A DNA stretch of 39,234 nt, from the NCBI GenBank assembly GCA_902601785.1, contig CACKOH010000009.1, positions 1-39,234 of the forward strand. Reading direction: 5' to 3'. Shown one piece after another: positions 8,719-17,396 of this stretch; position 1 is the stretch's first letter; each line of letters starts with the position of its first letter. Position numbers and translations under genes: made by a program. Origin of the DNA: an uncultured Pelagibacteraceae bacterium. Its GTDB lineage: Bacteria; Pseudomonadota; Alphaproteobacteria; Pelagibacterales; Pelagibacteraceae. The notes below the pieces were generated by a model. That model made no database searches and was not told the DNA's origin. It saw nothing but the letters and a program-made list of their open reading frames with translations.

Positions 8719-9108
8719 ATGAAAAAAATTTTAATCTCTTTTTTGTTTTTATTTACACTGAATGCCAATGCTATGGAAAAGGAAACAACTTTTGACCAAA
8801 AGCTGTTTAATAAGGCTCAATCTGAAGGGAAAGTTATTATAATTAGTTCTTGGATTAAGTACTGTTCATCTTGCGCAGGACAAATGAAAATTTTAAATAA
8901 AGCAAAAAATGATGGTAAATTAAATGACATAGAGTTTGATAATATTGAATATTTTTCTTTTGATGTAACAAACAGAAACGTAGCTGATTTATTTAATGTT
9001 CAATATCAAACAACTCTTATAATTTTCAAAAATAAAGAAGAAGTGTATAGAAGTCTTGGAGAAACTACCAAAGACTTACTTTACGAAGCTATAAAATCGT
9101 CAATTTAG
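8719..9108 (+). CDS. Secreted thioredoxin-fold protein with CSSC motif
   Basis: The 129-aa protein has a signal peptide (MKKILISFLFLFTLNANA, cleavage after residue 18) and a thioredoxin fold. Strand KVIIISSW precedes the redox motif C49-S-S-C52 in KYCSSCAGQ, and strands TTLIIF and KEEVYRSLG follow. It therefore acts in the periplasm, presumably as a disulfide reductase or oxidase of unknown client. Two features are odd: the dipeptide CSSC is neither thioredoxin's CGPC nor a common DsbA one, and the usual cis-proline before the TLIIF strand is replaced, since the run is QYQTTLIIF with Thr there. It is a lone gene, divergent from the ABC-2 ATPase and ending 3 nt from the convergent thiV stop. 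Confidence 0.75.
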   Translation: MKKILISFLFLFTLNANAMEKETTFDQKLFNKAQSEGKVIIISSWIKYCSSCAGQMKILNKAKNDGKLNDIEFDNIEYFSFDVTNRNVADLFNVQYQTTLIIFKNKEEVYRSLGETTKDLLYEAIKSSI

Positions 9109-9111
9109 TAA

Positions 9112-10554
9112 TTAATATTTTTTTATTTTTAAAATCAAAGCTGGCAAAAAAGTTGCAATTAAAAAAGATAAAAATAATAAAGATTGTGAAACAAAAGGGC
9201 TAAATGCTTCTGTTGGTACCAACACTCCTACTAATAAACTTTTAGAAAAATCTGGAAAAGGAAACATTAAAAATCCTGCAATTAACCCAGCTATTATGGA
9301 AATGTAAGCAATCTTTTCGTTAATTCTCTTATTATAGAAACTATAAAAAACAGTTAAAACAAAAGCACAACAAAATAAATCTGCTAGCAAAAATAAATAT
9401 AAAATATCAAATCCTTTTGAAGAAACAATAAATACAATAATTGACAGCCCAATAATAAAATATTTAGAAAGTTTTAAATAATCGGTTTTCTTATCAAAAT
9501 TAAACGTTGCTTTGCCATCAACTACAAACAGACTTGATATCGCATTAACTAAAGTATCTACTGTGGAAATAGTCAAAGCCAAACCAAGTACGATAATTAA
9601 TAATGACAATAATTCATTTTGCTCTTTTAAAAGTAATGTAAAAAATCCAAGATCTGGTCTATTAGTTGGATCAACAGAAAAAGATACCATGCCTATAAAA
9701 CCCATTAGGAATACTATTGGAACAATAATTAAAAAGGAAATAATCAATCCTTTTTTAAGTGTTTCATAATTTTTAGCTGCATAAACTCTTTGCCAATTAC
9801 CTTGGTGAAATAGATTTGTTGCAGCTACTGCTATAAAAAAAGTCAAACCTGCAGTATAGCTTGGTACATAAGAAGAGCTCAAGAGCTGAGAATTTTTACT
9901 TTCAATAAACTCAAAAGAAAAATTATTTCCATTAAATAATGTAATGTATGAAATTGTTATCATTAACAAAACTGCTATAACAAACATCTGAATATTATCT
10001 GTAAAAATTGAAGCCCTCAAACCTCCATACAAAGTATAAGTTAATGTAGAAATAATAACTATCAATGCAGTAATCCATAATTCTGTTCCAGAAATATAAT
10101 TAATTAGAACAGCTACAGCTGTGACTTCTGCACATAAAAAAATGAACATGTAAAAAATCGTCATTAACAAAATTAATTTAAATAAACTTTTACCAAATTT
10201 TTGTCTCATATATTCAATAAGTGAAGATCCTTTAGGAAAGTCTGTTCTAATTTTTTTTCCTAAATAAATCAAAAATATCATTGGAAAACCAGTTCCTAAT
10301 GCATAACCAATTACTGCTCCTATACCACCCCATGTTGAGGCTGAAGCTGGTCCAAATAAAATCCAGGCACCTAATGCTGATGCAACTAAACTCGTTGTAA
10401 GCGAAAACAAACCAATATTTCTATTTGCAGTTAAATAATTATTTATTCCTTGGAATTTTTTTGAATGATAAATTCCAAAAATTACAAATATTAAACTTAT
10501 AACTATTACTAATGTTAATGATGATGATTGACTTATAAAGTATGTTTTATTCAT
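9112..10554 (-). CDS. thiV: Sodium:solute symporter, putative HMP/thiamin-precursor transporter ThiV
   Basis: The 480-aa protein has about 13 membrane helices and sodium:solute symporter (SSS, PF00474) signatures: NRNIGLFSLTTSLVASALGAW near the N-terminus, GTGFPMIFLIYLGKK, YTLYGGLRASIFTDNIQ and GLALTISTVDTLVNAISS. SSS members import solutes with Na+. A TPP riboswitch lies in its leader immediately before the start, with the ribosome-binding site inside the conserved 3' end of the aptamer. This points to uptake of thiamin or its pyrimidine precursor HMP. The same arrangement has been described in SAR11 as thiV, in cells that cannot make HMP. The usual neighbour thiD is not present here. It ends 3 nt from the convergent thioredoxin-like gene. 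Confidence 0.82.
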   Translation of the reverse strand: MNKTYFISQSSSLTLVIVISLIFVIFGIYHSKKFQGINNYLTANRNIGLFSLTTSLVASALGAWILFGPASASTWGGIGAVIGYALGTGFPMIFLIYLGKKIRTDFPKGSSLIEYMRQKFGKSLFKLILLMTIFYMFIFLCAEVTAVAVLINYISGTELWITALIVIISTLTYTLYGGLRASIFTDNIQMFVIAVLLMITISYITLFNGNNFSFEFIESKNSQLLSSSYVPSYTAGLTFFIAVAATNLFHQGNWQRVYAAKNYETLKKGLIISFLIIVPIVFLMGFIGMVSFSVDPTNRPDLGFFTLLLKEQNELLSLLIIVLGLALTISTVDTLVNAISSLFVVDGKATFNFDKKTDYLKLSKYFIIGLSIIVFIVSSKGFDILYLFLLADLFCCAFVLTVFYSFYNKRINEKIAYISIIAGLIAGFLMFPFPDFSKSLLVGVLVPTEAFSPFVSQSLLFLSFLIATFLPALILKIKKY

Positions 10555-10626
10555 TTTATCCCTTTCTGAATTACCGGACAGGTTCTTAGGGTTTAATCTC
10601 AGTCTATAAAGACACCCCTTGTAAAT
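10555..10626 (-). promoter_or_regulatory. TPP riboswitch (THI element) in the thiV leader
   Basis: Read on the minus strand, the leader holds the conserved aptamer landmarks in order: GGGGTGTC (P2 5' arm), a small P3 hairpin GTC-TTTATA-GAC, the invariant CTGAGA, ACCC closing P2, then GAACCTG, a short P5 loop with GGTAAT, CAG, and the 3' consensus AAAGGGA. A weak P1 can form between TTTA and TAAA. AAAGGGA is also the Shine-Dalgarno, a few nt before the ATG, so TPP binding would hide it and stop translation. The call rests on sequence pattern only. Confidence 0.88.
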
Positions 10627-10674
10627 TTTCTATTACATATACGTTGTAAAGAAAAGCTTAAAAATTTTTTAATT

Positions 10675-10959
10675 TTATTTTTGACTTAGTATTTCAACCA
10701 TACATTGAGTTGCATAATCTCTCCACTCAGAGGAGGTTTTGTTTTTTAAACTATTCAAATGATCTCTATTACTTTGAATGTCATCTTTGTGCTTTAATTT
10801 ATCAGCACCGTTTAGGTTTGCTTCCATTGTAGATAAATTAGTTTCCATGGCTTCAATCCAATTTTTTCCAAGCTCAACACATTTTTGATCATCTTTTTCG
10901 TCACAAATTTGCTTAAAAAAATTGAAGATTACATCATCAGTCTTAACAGAACTGCTCAT
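10675..10959 (-). CDS. Hypothetical 94-aa helical protein
   Basis: I do not recognise a family. The product is acidic to neutral, highly charged and probably all-helical, with no signal peptide or membrane helix. It has three cysteines (two in ICDEKDDQKC, one in ATQC) and heptad-like stretches around METNLSTMEANL that suggest a small helical bundle. It starts 3 nt after the stop of the pentapeptide-repeat gene and so is in the same transcript. It ends about 50 nt before the thiV riboswitch. A function linked to the secreted repeat protein is possible but unsupported beyond position. Confidence 0.6.
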   Translation of the reverse strand: MSSSVKTDDVIFNFFKQICDEKDDQKCVELGKNWIEAMETNLSTMEANLNGADKLKHKDDIQSNRDHLNSLKNKTSSEWRDYATQCMVEILSQK

Positions 10960-10962
10960 TAA

Positions 10963-11472
10963 CTATTGATTACAGGTTCCAATTGACTCTGGACCACATG
11001 TTTGTCCATTAGTCCAAGTTGCACCAATTAAATTAGCACCATCAAAGTTTGCATTAGTTATATTTGAAGAGGTAAAGTTTGCTTCCATCAAATTTGAATT
11101 TTGAAAGTTAGCTTCAATTAAAGTGGCTCCCATAAAATCAACTCTAGTTAAATTAGCTCCTGTAAAATTTGTTTTTTCAAAATTGGCACCTATGGAAACT
11201 GTTTCATAAAGATTAGCTCTTACAAATGTAGACTCAGGAAATGTTCCAAATGATAAATTGGAGTTCATCATTATGCTTTTGTCCAAATTAACCTGAATGA
11301 AACTTGCAAAAGATAAATTAGAATTTGGGAAGTAGCTTCCTTGTAAATCTTGTGCATCAGAAAATCTACAATTTGAATAATCCACACCCTCAGTTAAAGG
11401 GTCATCACAAGCTGCATTTGAATTTGAAATAAAAAATAGACTAAATAAAAAGATAAAAACCAACTTTTTCAT
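10963..11472 (-). CDS. Secreted pentapeptide-repeat protein
   Basis: The 169-aa protein has a signal peptide (MKKLVFIFLFSLFFISNSNA, about 20 residues) and then runs of A(N/D)LXX/(N/S)FXX pentapeptides from about residue 40 to 155, such as RANLYETVSIGANFEKTNFTG. These form a right-handed quadrilateral beta helix. Cysteines flank the helix at both ends (CDD...YSNC and TCGPESIGTC), which fits disulfide-capped ends in the periplasm. An in-frame ATG five codons upstream exists, but the start at 11472 gives the normal signal peptide. Pentapeptide proteins have varied roles including gyrase mimicry, but an exported one is unlikely to be a gyrase mimic. Function unknown. Confidence 0.85.
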   Translation of the reverse strand: MKKLVFIFLFSLFFISNSNAACDDPLTEGVDYSNCRFSDAQDLQGSYFPNSNLSFASFIQVNLDKSIMMNSNLSFGTFPESTFVRANLYETVSIGANFEKTNFTGANLTRVDFMGATLIEANFQNSNLMEANFTSSNITNANFDGANLIGATWTNGQTCGPESIGTCNQ

Positions 11473-11577
11473 ATTTAAAGTTAACAAATTAAATATGTCA
11501 AAACAATGGATGATTAAAATTTTAAAGATAATTTAACAATATTATTTGACAAATATTTAACGTATAAACCTTTATTT

Positions 11578-12642
11578 ATGAAAGAATATAATATTGCAGC
11601 TATAGCAGGAGATGGAATAGGTAAAGAAGTTGTACCTGAGGGTGTTAAAATTTTAAAGGAGGCAGCCCTAAAACATCAATTTAAAATTAATTTTACTGAA
11701 TATGATTTTGCCTCATGTGATTATTATGAAAAGCATGGAAAAATGTTGCCTGATAATTGGAGAGAAAAATTAAGTAAACATAATGCTATTTTTTTTGGTG
11801 CAGTTGGCATGCCTGATCAGGTTCCTGATCATATTTCATTATGGGGATCACTACTTAAATTTAGAAGAGAATTTGATCAATACATTAATCTAAGACCAGT
11901 AAAGCTTTTTCCAGGAATAAATCCTCCACTGGCAAATAAAAAACCAGGCGATATTGATATGATGATTGTAAGAGAAAACACTGAAGGAGAATATTCATCA
12001 GTTGGTGGCAGAATGTATCAGAATACTGATAGAGAAATAGCAATACAGGAAACTATTATGTCTGCTCACGGCATAGATAGAGTTCAAGAGTTTGCTTTTA
12101 AATTAGCAAAAAAAAGAAAGAGAAAAAAACTAACTAATGCAACAAAATCTAATGGTATTTCAATAACAATGCCATTTTGGGATGAGCGTTTCAATAAAAT
12201 GAAAAATAAATATCCTGAAATTGAAACTGATCAATTTCATATTGATATATTGGCAGCTAGATTTGTCCTTAATCCTGAATGGTTTGATGTCGTTGTGGCA
12301 TCAAATTTATTTGGAGATATTTTATCTGATTTAGGTCCAGCATGTACTGGAACTATAGGAATTGCCCCATCAGGTAATATAAATCCTGAAAATAAACATC
12401 CATCATTATTTGAACCAGTGCATGGCTCAGCACCTGATATAGCTGGACAAGGGGTTGCAAATCCAGTTGGTCAAATTTGGTCGGGTGCAATGATGCTTGA
12501 TTACTTAGGTGAAAAAGAAGCTTCAAATTCAATTGTATCAGCTATTGAAAAATCTTTAAATGTTCAAAAAAATAGAACTAAAGACTTAGGAGGTGAAAGT
12601 AATACAGTTGAATGTTCAAATTCTATTTTATCTAATCTTTAA
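11578..12642 (+). CDS. Tartrate/D-malate dehydrogenase (decarboxylating), IMDH/ICDH family
   Basis: The 354-aa enzyme belongs to the beta-decarboxylating dehydrogenases. It shows GDGIG at 11-15, the substrate arginines in LLKFRREFDQYINLRPV, VRENTEGEYSS, the catalytic lysine region TNATKSNG, the metal aspartates in SNLFGDILSDLGP, and the NAD-binding FEPVHGSAPDIAGQ. The segment DHISLWGSLLKFRREFDQY is characteristic of Pseudomonas tartrate dehydrogenase and E. coli D-malate dehydrogenase rather than LeuB or Icd. The likely reaction is NAD-dependent oxidation and decarboxylation of D-malate or tartrate to pyruvate or a related product. A TTGACA hexamer lies at 11546-11551, but no good -10 follows at standard spacing. 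It ends in a 4-nt tail-to-tail stop overlap with the Gfo/Idh gene. Confidence 0.87.
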   Translation: MKEYNIAAIAGDGIGKEVVPEGVKILKEAALKHQFKINFTEYDFASCDYYEKHGKMLPDNWREKLSKHNAIFFGAVGMPDQVPDHISLWGSLLKFRREFDQYINLRPVKLFPGINPPLANKKPGDIDMMIVRENTEGEYSSVGGRMYQNTDREIAIQETIMSAHGIDRVQEFAFKLAKKRKRKKLTNATKSNGISITMPFWDERFNKMKNKYPEIETDQFHIDILAARFVLNPEWFDVVVASNLFGDILSDLGPACTGTIGIAPSGNINPENKHPSLFEPVHGSAPDIAGQGVANPVGQIWSGAMMLDYLGEKEASNSIVSAIEKSLNVQKNRTKDLGGESNTVECSNSILSNL

Positions 12643-13673
12643 ATTTTAATTTTTTTACCAGTTTTTGCACTCTTTGTAATTGCTGCAAAAATTTTAAGAG
12701 AATTTAATCCATCATTTCCACTAACTTTAGGCTTAACTTTTTTTAAAACAACATCTGAGAAATGATCAATTTGATTAACTAATGTATTGTCATCTTTTTT
12801 ATTAATATCAGATTTCAGAAATATTTTATTCCACCAACTTCTTTCTTTTTTATAAAACCAATATTTTAAATTTGGAAATTGTATTGATCCTTTGGTGCCA
12901 CCTATCATATATGCAGATTGATTAGTGACAGGATAAGCGGGATTTTCCCCTGCTGTTAATTCATAGCTCCAAGGAGCGACTATAGTATCAGAAATATTTA
13001 ATGTGCATAAAGCACCTGATTCAAAAATTAAACTTACAGTTGCTGTATCCTCGACTTTAAATTTTCTATTTTTATTAGTTGTAAATGCTTGAACATAACT
13101 AATTGAACCTAGTAGGTAACAAATCATATCAATGTCATGTACTAGATTTATACCAAGTGGTCCACCCCCTCTACTTGTTCTCCAGCTTTCTTTAAAATAT
13201 TCCTTATGCTTATAAAGCCAGCATAATACATTGGCGGAAACAATATTTCCTAATTTACCAGATCTGATGATTGTTTTTACTTTCGAAATAATTGCATTGT
13301 GTCTTCGATGATAACCAATCAATAATGGAGTTTTATTTTTCTTTGAGCTAATTATAATTTTTTTTGCTGATTTAATATTATCTGAGATTGGTTTTTCTAG
13401 GAGAACTGGTATTTTTTTTTTTAAAAAACTAATTGTATGTTTTTCATGTAATTGATTTGGAGTTGCAACTATTACAGCATCTAGTTGTTTTGATTTTAAA
13501 AGAGAAGATACATCAGAATATAATGGAATTTTGTACTCATTTGATAGTTTTTTTGCATTATCACTAATATCAACAATTGAATGTAAATTTGCTTTTTTAG
13601 ATTTTGAAATTGCCTTTATGTGCTGAAGGCCCATTAAACCTGTTCCGATGATTGATATATTAATTTTTTTCAT
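12639..13673 (-). CDS. Gfo/Idh/MocA family NAD(P)-dependent oxidoreductase
   Basis: The 344-aa protein has an N-terminal Rossmann fold (GTGLMG at 10-15, ATPNQLHEKH), the family EKP motif at 93-95 with the catalytic lysine, and GGGPLGINLVHDIDM with H179 and D182 at the usual catalytic positions. The C-terminal GFO_IDH_MocA_C sheet follows. Such enzymes oxidise or reduce a hydroxyl on sugars, cyclitols or sugar acids. It lies 71 nt behind the SDR gene that ends the CUT1 sugar ABC operon, so the two may act in sequence on the imported sugar. The specific substrate cannot be assigned. Confidence 0.85.
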   Translation of the reverse strand: MKKINISIIGTGLMGLQHIKAISKSKKANLHSIVDISDNAKKLSNEYKIPLYSDVSSLLKSKQLDAVIVATPNQLHEKHTISFLKKKIPVLLEKPISDNIKSAKKIIISSKKNKTPLLIGYHRRHNAIISKVKTIIRSGKLGNIVSANVLCWLYKHKEYFKESWRTSRGGGPLGINLVHDIDMICYLLGSISYVQAFTTNKNRKFKVEDTATVSLIFESGALCTLNISDTIVAPWSYELTAGENPAYPVTNQSAYMIGGTKGSIQFPNLKYWFYKKERSWWNKIFLKSDINKKDDNTLVNQIDHFSDVVLKKVKPKVSGNDGLNSLKIFAAITKSAKTGKKIKI

Positions 13674-13744
13674 AATTAAGTTAATTTTACGTAATAGAAA
13701 ATAGCTGAAATTATATTTTTTAGCTTTATATAAACTTACTTAAA

Positions 13745-14506
13745 TTAAGTAATACCACCATCAACAACAAAACTTTGTTTCGTGCAACCTGAAGATTGAT
13801 CAGACGATAAAAATAAAACTAATCTAGCTACATCATCTGGTTTAAGTTGTCTTTTGATAGCTTGGCTATCTAATATGAGTTTTTTGTATTTAGGAGTAAG
13901 CCAATGCTTAATCTGTCTTTCTGTAGCAATTGAACCTGGTATGACGGAATTAGTTCTGATATTATATTTTCCAAATTCTTGTGCGAAAGATCTTGTTAAA
14001 CCAACTACGGCTGATTTTGCAGTTTCATAAACAACTTTATCCCCTTCTCCCAACATCCATGATACCGAACTTAGATTTACAATTGATCCTGATTTTATTT
14101 TTTTCATACCCTTTACAACTGCTTGTGCAGCAAAAAAATAGTGTTTTAAGTTTATTCCCATCCTATTTTCCCAATACTTTTCATCAACCTGTTCTGTAGT
14201 GTGCCTATCATCATTTGCAGCACTATTAATTAGACAATGAATTGCACCTTTTTTTGAAATGATGTCTTTAATAATATTTTGTAATTTTTTTACATCCAAA
14301 ATATCACATTCAATTAATTTAGGGACTCTGTATCCCTTTTTTTTTATTTTTTTAATTAATTTCTTGGATGATTTAAGGTCAATGTCTATGAAATAAACTT
14401 CACTTTTTTGTTCACAAAAATGCTCGACAATTGTAGCTCCAATACCAGAACCACCTCCCGAAATAAAAACTCTTTTATTTTTTAAATCTGAATATACTAC
14501 TTTCAT
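13745..14506 (-). CDS. Short-chain dehydrogenase/reductase (sugar dehydrogenase-like)
   Basis: The 253-aa SDR has the cofactor motif SGGGSGIG at 16-23, an acidic residue in FIDID after the second strand (NAD preference), NSAAND in place of the usual NNAG, and the triad S147, Y160, K164 (YETAK). The C-terminal SGCTKQSFVVDGG is typical of classical SDRs with 250 residues. It begins 2 nt after the ATPase gene of the CUT1 operon, so it is co-transcribed with the transporter. A first oxidation of the imported sugar is a reasonable inference. Confidence 0.85.
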   Translation of the reverse strand: MKVVYSDLKNKRVFISGGGSGIGATIVEHFCEQKSEVYFIDIDLKSSKKLIKKIKKKGYRVPKLIECDILDVKKLQNIIKDIISKKGAIHCLINSAANDDRHTTEQVDEKYWENRMGINLKHYFFAAQAVVKGMKKIKSGSIVNLSSVSWMLGEGDKVVYETAKSAVVGLTRSFAQEFGKYNIRTNSVIPGSIATERQIKHWLTPKYKKLILDSQAIKRQLKPDDVARLVLFLSSDQSSGCTKQSFVVDGGIT

Positions 14507-14508
14507 AA

Positions 14509-15603
14509 TTAAATTCTTTCCTTCGTCTTCAAATCGAATAAAGAAATATGGTCTAGATCAAAATATAATTTCATTTCTTTTTCAAGTTCAATTTTAATTG
14601 TAGATGGGAATTTTGCCAAAATTTCTTGATTTGAATAGTCTAATGTGACTATTTGTTCATGGCCAATATATTCACTTAGATCAGCACGTAAATTAATATC
14701 AAAGTCATCTTCATTCAATTTTTTAAAATATATATGTTCTGGTCTGATGCCAAAATATATTTCTTTGTTATTTAAATCTGAATTTTCTTTAAAATCATAA
14801 TTATTGATCGGAACCTCTAAAGTTGAGTCATCAGCTATAAATGAAATATTATTTGAATTTTTAATTAACTTACCTTTAATTAAATTCATAGAAGGTGAAC
14901 CAATAAAATCTGCTACAAAAGTATTACTAGGTTTGTTGTAAATATTTTCTGGAGTTTCATTTTGCTGAATGACACCGTGATTCATTATAGCTATTTTTGT
15001 TCCCAAGCTCATAGCTTCTGTCTGGTCGTGTGTAACATAAACTACAGTAGTTTTAAGCTGCTGGTGAAGTTTTTTTATTTCACGCCTCATTTCAACTCTC
15101 AATTTTGCATCTAAATTAGATAATGGTTCATCAAATAAAAATATTCTTGGCTCTCTTACTAATGCTCTACCAATAGCGACTCTCTGTCTTTGACCTCCAG
15201 ATAATTGAGAAGGCTTTCTCTCTAGTAATTTATCAACTTGTAAAAATGAAGAAACTTTTTCTAATTGCTCTGCAATCTTCTCTTTTGAAGTTTTGGCTTG
15301 TTTAAGACCAAAAATCATATTTTCCTTAACATTCATCGACGGATAAAGTGCGTAAGATTGAAAAACCATTGCAATATTTCTATCTTTTGGCTCTACTTTA
15401 CTCACATTATAATCATCTATAAAAACATTTCCTTTATTTATAGTTTCAAGACCTGCGATAATATTTAATAAAGTTGACTTTCCACATCCAGACGGCCCTA
15501 ATAAAACTAAAAAATTTCCTTCATCAATTTCTAAATTAATTTTTCTCAATACCTCAGTTGTTCCAAAGTTTTTTGACAATTCTTCAATTTTTAAAGTTTT
15601 CAT
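14509..15603 (-). CDS. CUT1 sugar ABC transporter ATP-binding protein (UgpC/MsmK/MalK-type)
   Basis: The 364-aa ATPase has Walker A GPSGCGKS at 36-43, Q-loop in VFQSYALYP, signature LSGGQRQRV, Walker B IFLFDEPLSNLD, H-loop VTHD, and a C-terminal TOBE/OB regulatory domain beginning near residue 235 with FADFIGSPSMNLI. This domain order and length are those of the MalK/UgpC group. The start is 2 nt after the second permease stop. Some ATPases of this type serve several transporters in one cell, so it might also power other CUT1 systems. Confidence 0.92.
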   Translation of the reverse strand: MKTLKIEELSKNFGTTEVLRKINLEIDEGNFLVLLGPSGCGKSTLLNIIAGLETINKGNVFIDDYNVSKVEPKDRNIAMVFQSYALYPSMNVKENMIFGLKQAKTSKEKIAEQLEKVSSFLQVDKLLERKPSQLSGGQRQRVAIGRALVREPRIFLFDEPLSNLDAKLRVEMRREIKKLHQQLKTTVVYVTHDQTEAMSLGTKIAIMNHGVIQQNETPENIYNKPSNTFVADFIGSPSMNLIKGKLIKNSNNISFIADDSTLEVPINNYDFKENSDLNNKEIYFGIRPEHIYFKKLNEDDFDINLRADLSEYIGHEQIVTLDYSNQEILAKFPSTIKIELEKEMKLYFDLDHISLFDLKTKERI

Positions 15604-15605
15604 AT

Positions 15606-16511
15606 TTATCCTTTCACAGCTCCTGAAGTTAATCCTCTAATAAAATATTTTCCTGCTAAAACATAAACTATAAGTGTTGGAATTCCTGCAATTATAGCTG
15701 ATGCCATATCGACATTATACTCTTTAACACTTGTACTTGATAAAACCATATTATTCAGAGCTACCTGAATTGGTGCTGCCTCCCCAAATGAAAAAGTTGA
15801 TCCAAACAAAAAGTCATTCCATATTTGAGTAAATTGCCAAATAACAGTTACAACAATAATTGGTGCTGAAATAGGAAGTAAAATTTTGAAAAATATTTTA
15901 AAGAAACCAGCTCCATCTATTCTCGCCGCTTTAACTAATTCAGTAGGTACTGAAATATAATAGTTTCTAAAAAATAAAGTTGTAAATGGAATTCCGTAAA
16001 CTGTATGAACTAATACAAGACCTACAACTGAATTTGATATTCCTAAAGATCCAAGAGTTCTAGCCATAGGGAGTAATATTGCTTGAAAAGGAATAAAACA
16101 TCCAAATAATAAAAATAAGAAAACCCATTGGTCTCCTTTAAATCTCCATTTTGTTAAAACATAACCAGTCATTGCTCCTATAAATGTTGAAAAAAATACA
16201 GCAGGTACAACCATCTTAATTGAATTCCAAAAATAAGGTCTTAAAAAAGTATCTCCGGCTCCGTAACCTCTGCCGCCCCAAGCAACTAACCATGAGTCAA
16301 AATTCAACGAGCTTGGCCAAGTTAAAAGTGTTCCTTGTCGAATTTCTTCCATTGTTTTAAGTGAAGTGACAACCATAACGTATAGAGGGAAAATAAAATA
16401 AGAAGCAAAAAGAATTAAAATAAAATATAAAAACCATCTTAAAAAAATATTTGTATATTTAGATTTTTGTTCTAATTCTTTATAAGAAGTCGATTGCAAA
16501 TTATCTTGCAT
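15606..16511 (-). CDS. CUT1 sugar ABC transporter permease (MalG/UgpE-type)
   Basis: The 301-aa protein has six membrane helices. An N-terminal segment leads into FPLYVMVVTSLKTMEEI, and the EAA loop is found at ELVKAARIDGAGFFKIFFK, followed by ILLPISAP. This is the second-permease type, ending on a short tail with GLTSGAVKG. The ATG overlaps the end of the first permease gene by 11 nt, indicating coupled translation. The long cytoplasmic N-terminus of about 25 residues before the first helix is normal for the group. Confidence 0.92.
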   Translation of the reverse strand: MQDNLQSTSYKELEQKSKYTNIFLRWFLYFILILFASYFIFPLYVMVVTSLKTMEEIRQGTLLTWPSSLNFDSWLVAWGGRGYGAGDTFLRPYFWNSIKMVVPAVFFSTFIGAMTGYVLTKWRFKGDQWVFLFLLFGCFIPFQAILLPMARTLGSLGISNSVVGLVLVHTVYGIPFTTLFFRNYYISVPTELVKAARIDGAGFFKIFFKILLPISAPIIVVTVIWQFTQIWNDFLFGSTFSFGEAAPIQVALNNMVLSSTSVKEYNVDMASAIIAGIPTLIVYVLAGKYFIRGLTSGAVKG

Positions 16512-17376
16512 TTTCTCTCCTTAATTCTGAATACAAATATGGAATTATTACAGCCGCTACAGCCATAAACATCATCATTGCACTAGCTGCAGATAATCCT
16601 ACTTGACTTTTGTGGAATGCTGCTTGTGTCATAAACAAAGCTGGCATTGTTGTTGATATCCCTGGCCCACCCTGCGTTAAGGCTACTATTAAATCATAAC
16701 TTTTAATTGATATATGAACTAAAATCACAAAACTTGTAAAAAATACTGGTCTCATCATTGGTAATAATATTTTCCAATAAACAGTAAATAACCCAGCACC
16801 ATCAATTTTAGCAGCCTTAACAATCTCATCCTCAACTGATCTTAATCCTGCTAAAAATAGTGCCATCACAAAACCAGCAGATTGCCATACACCTGCTATA
16901 ACAATAGTATAAATTGCCATTTCGCGATTAACTAACCAGTCAAAAGTAAAATTTTCGAAACCCCAGTCTATAAACATCTTTTGGATCCCAAGGGTTGGAT
17001 TTAGTATCCATTTCCAAGCTGTTCCAGTTACAATAAATGACAGTGCCATTGGATATAGATAAATTGTTCTTAGCACACCCTCAGCTCTAATTTTTTGATC
17101 TAAAAAAATTGCTAAAATTATTCCTATAACGATGCAAAAAATTAAGAATAAAGCTGTAAATACTAATAGATTATCTACTGATATAAGCCATTTTCTTGAG
17201 GCCCATAACTTTTCATATTGTCCAAAACCCCACAACTCATATTTTGGTAAAATTTTTGAATTTGTAAAAGATATATATAAAGTCCAAAGCACAAAACCGT
17301 AAACAAACCAACCTATTAGACCAACTGCTGGAGCCATTACGATTTTTGGTAAATTTTTTTCTAACCACTTGAACAT
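16501..17376 (-). CDS. CUT1 sugar ABC transporter permease (MalF/UgpA-type)
   Basis: The 291-aa protein has six membrane helices and the EAA loop at EIVKAAKIDGAGLFTVYWK, followed by ILLPMMRPVFF. The periplasmic segment after helix 1 (YISFTNSKILPKYELWGFGQY) is the usual one for UgpA-like permeases. It follows the binding-protein gene by 67 nt, a gap filled by an intrinsic-terminator-like hairpin, so its expression probably depends on read-through. It shares the operon with the second permease, the ATPase and an SDR. Confidence 0.92.
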   Translation of the reverse strand: MFKWLEKNLPKIVMAPAVGLIGWFVYGFVLWTLYISFTNSKILPKYELWGFGQYEKLWASRKWLISVDNLLVFTALFLIFCIVIGIILAIFLDQKIRAEGVLRTIYLYPMALSFIVTGTAWKWILNPTLGIQKMFIDWGFENFTFDWLVNREMAIYTIVIAGVWQSAGFVMALFLAGLRSVEDEIVKAAKIDGAGLFTVYWKILLPMMRPVFFTSFVILVHISIKSYDLIVALTQGGPGISTTMPALFMTQAAFHKSQVGLSAASAMMMFMAVAAVIIPYLYSELRRENAR

Positions 17377-17396
17377 TATAAATATTTTTTTTGATT

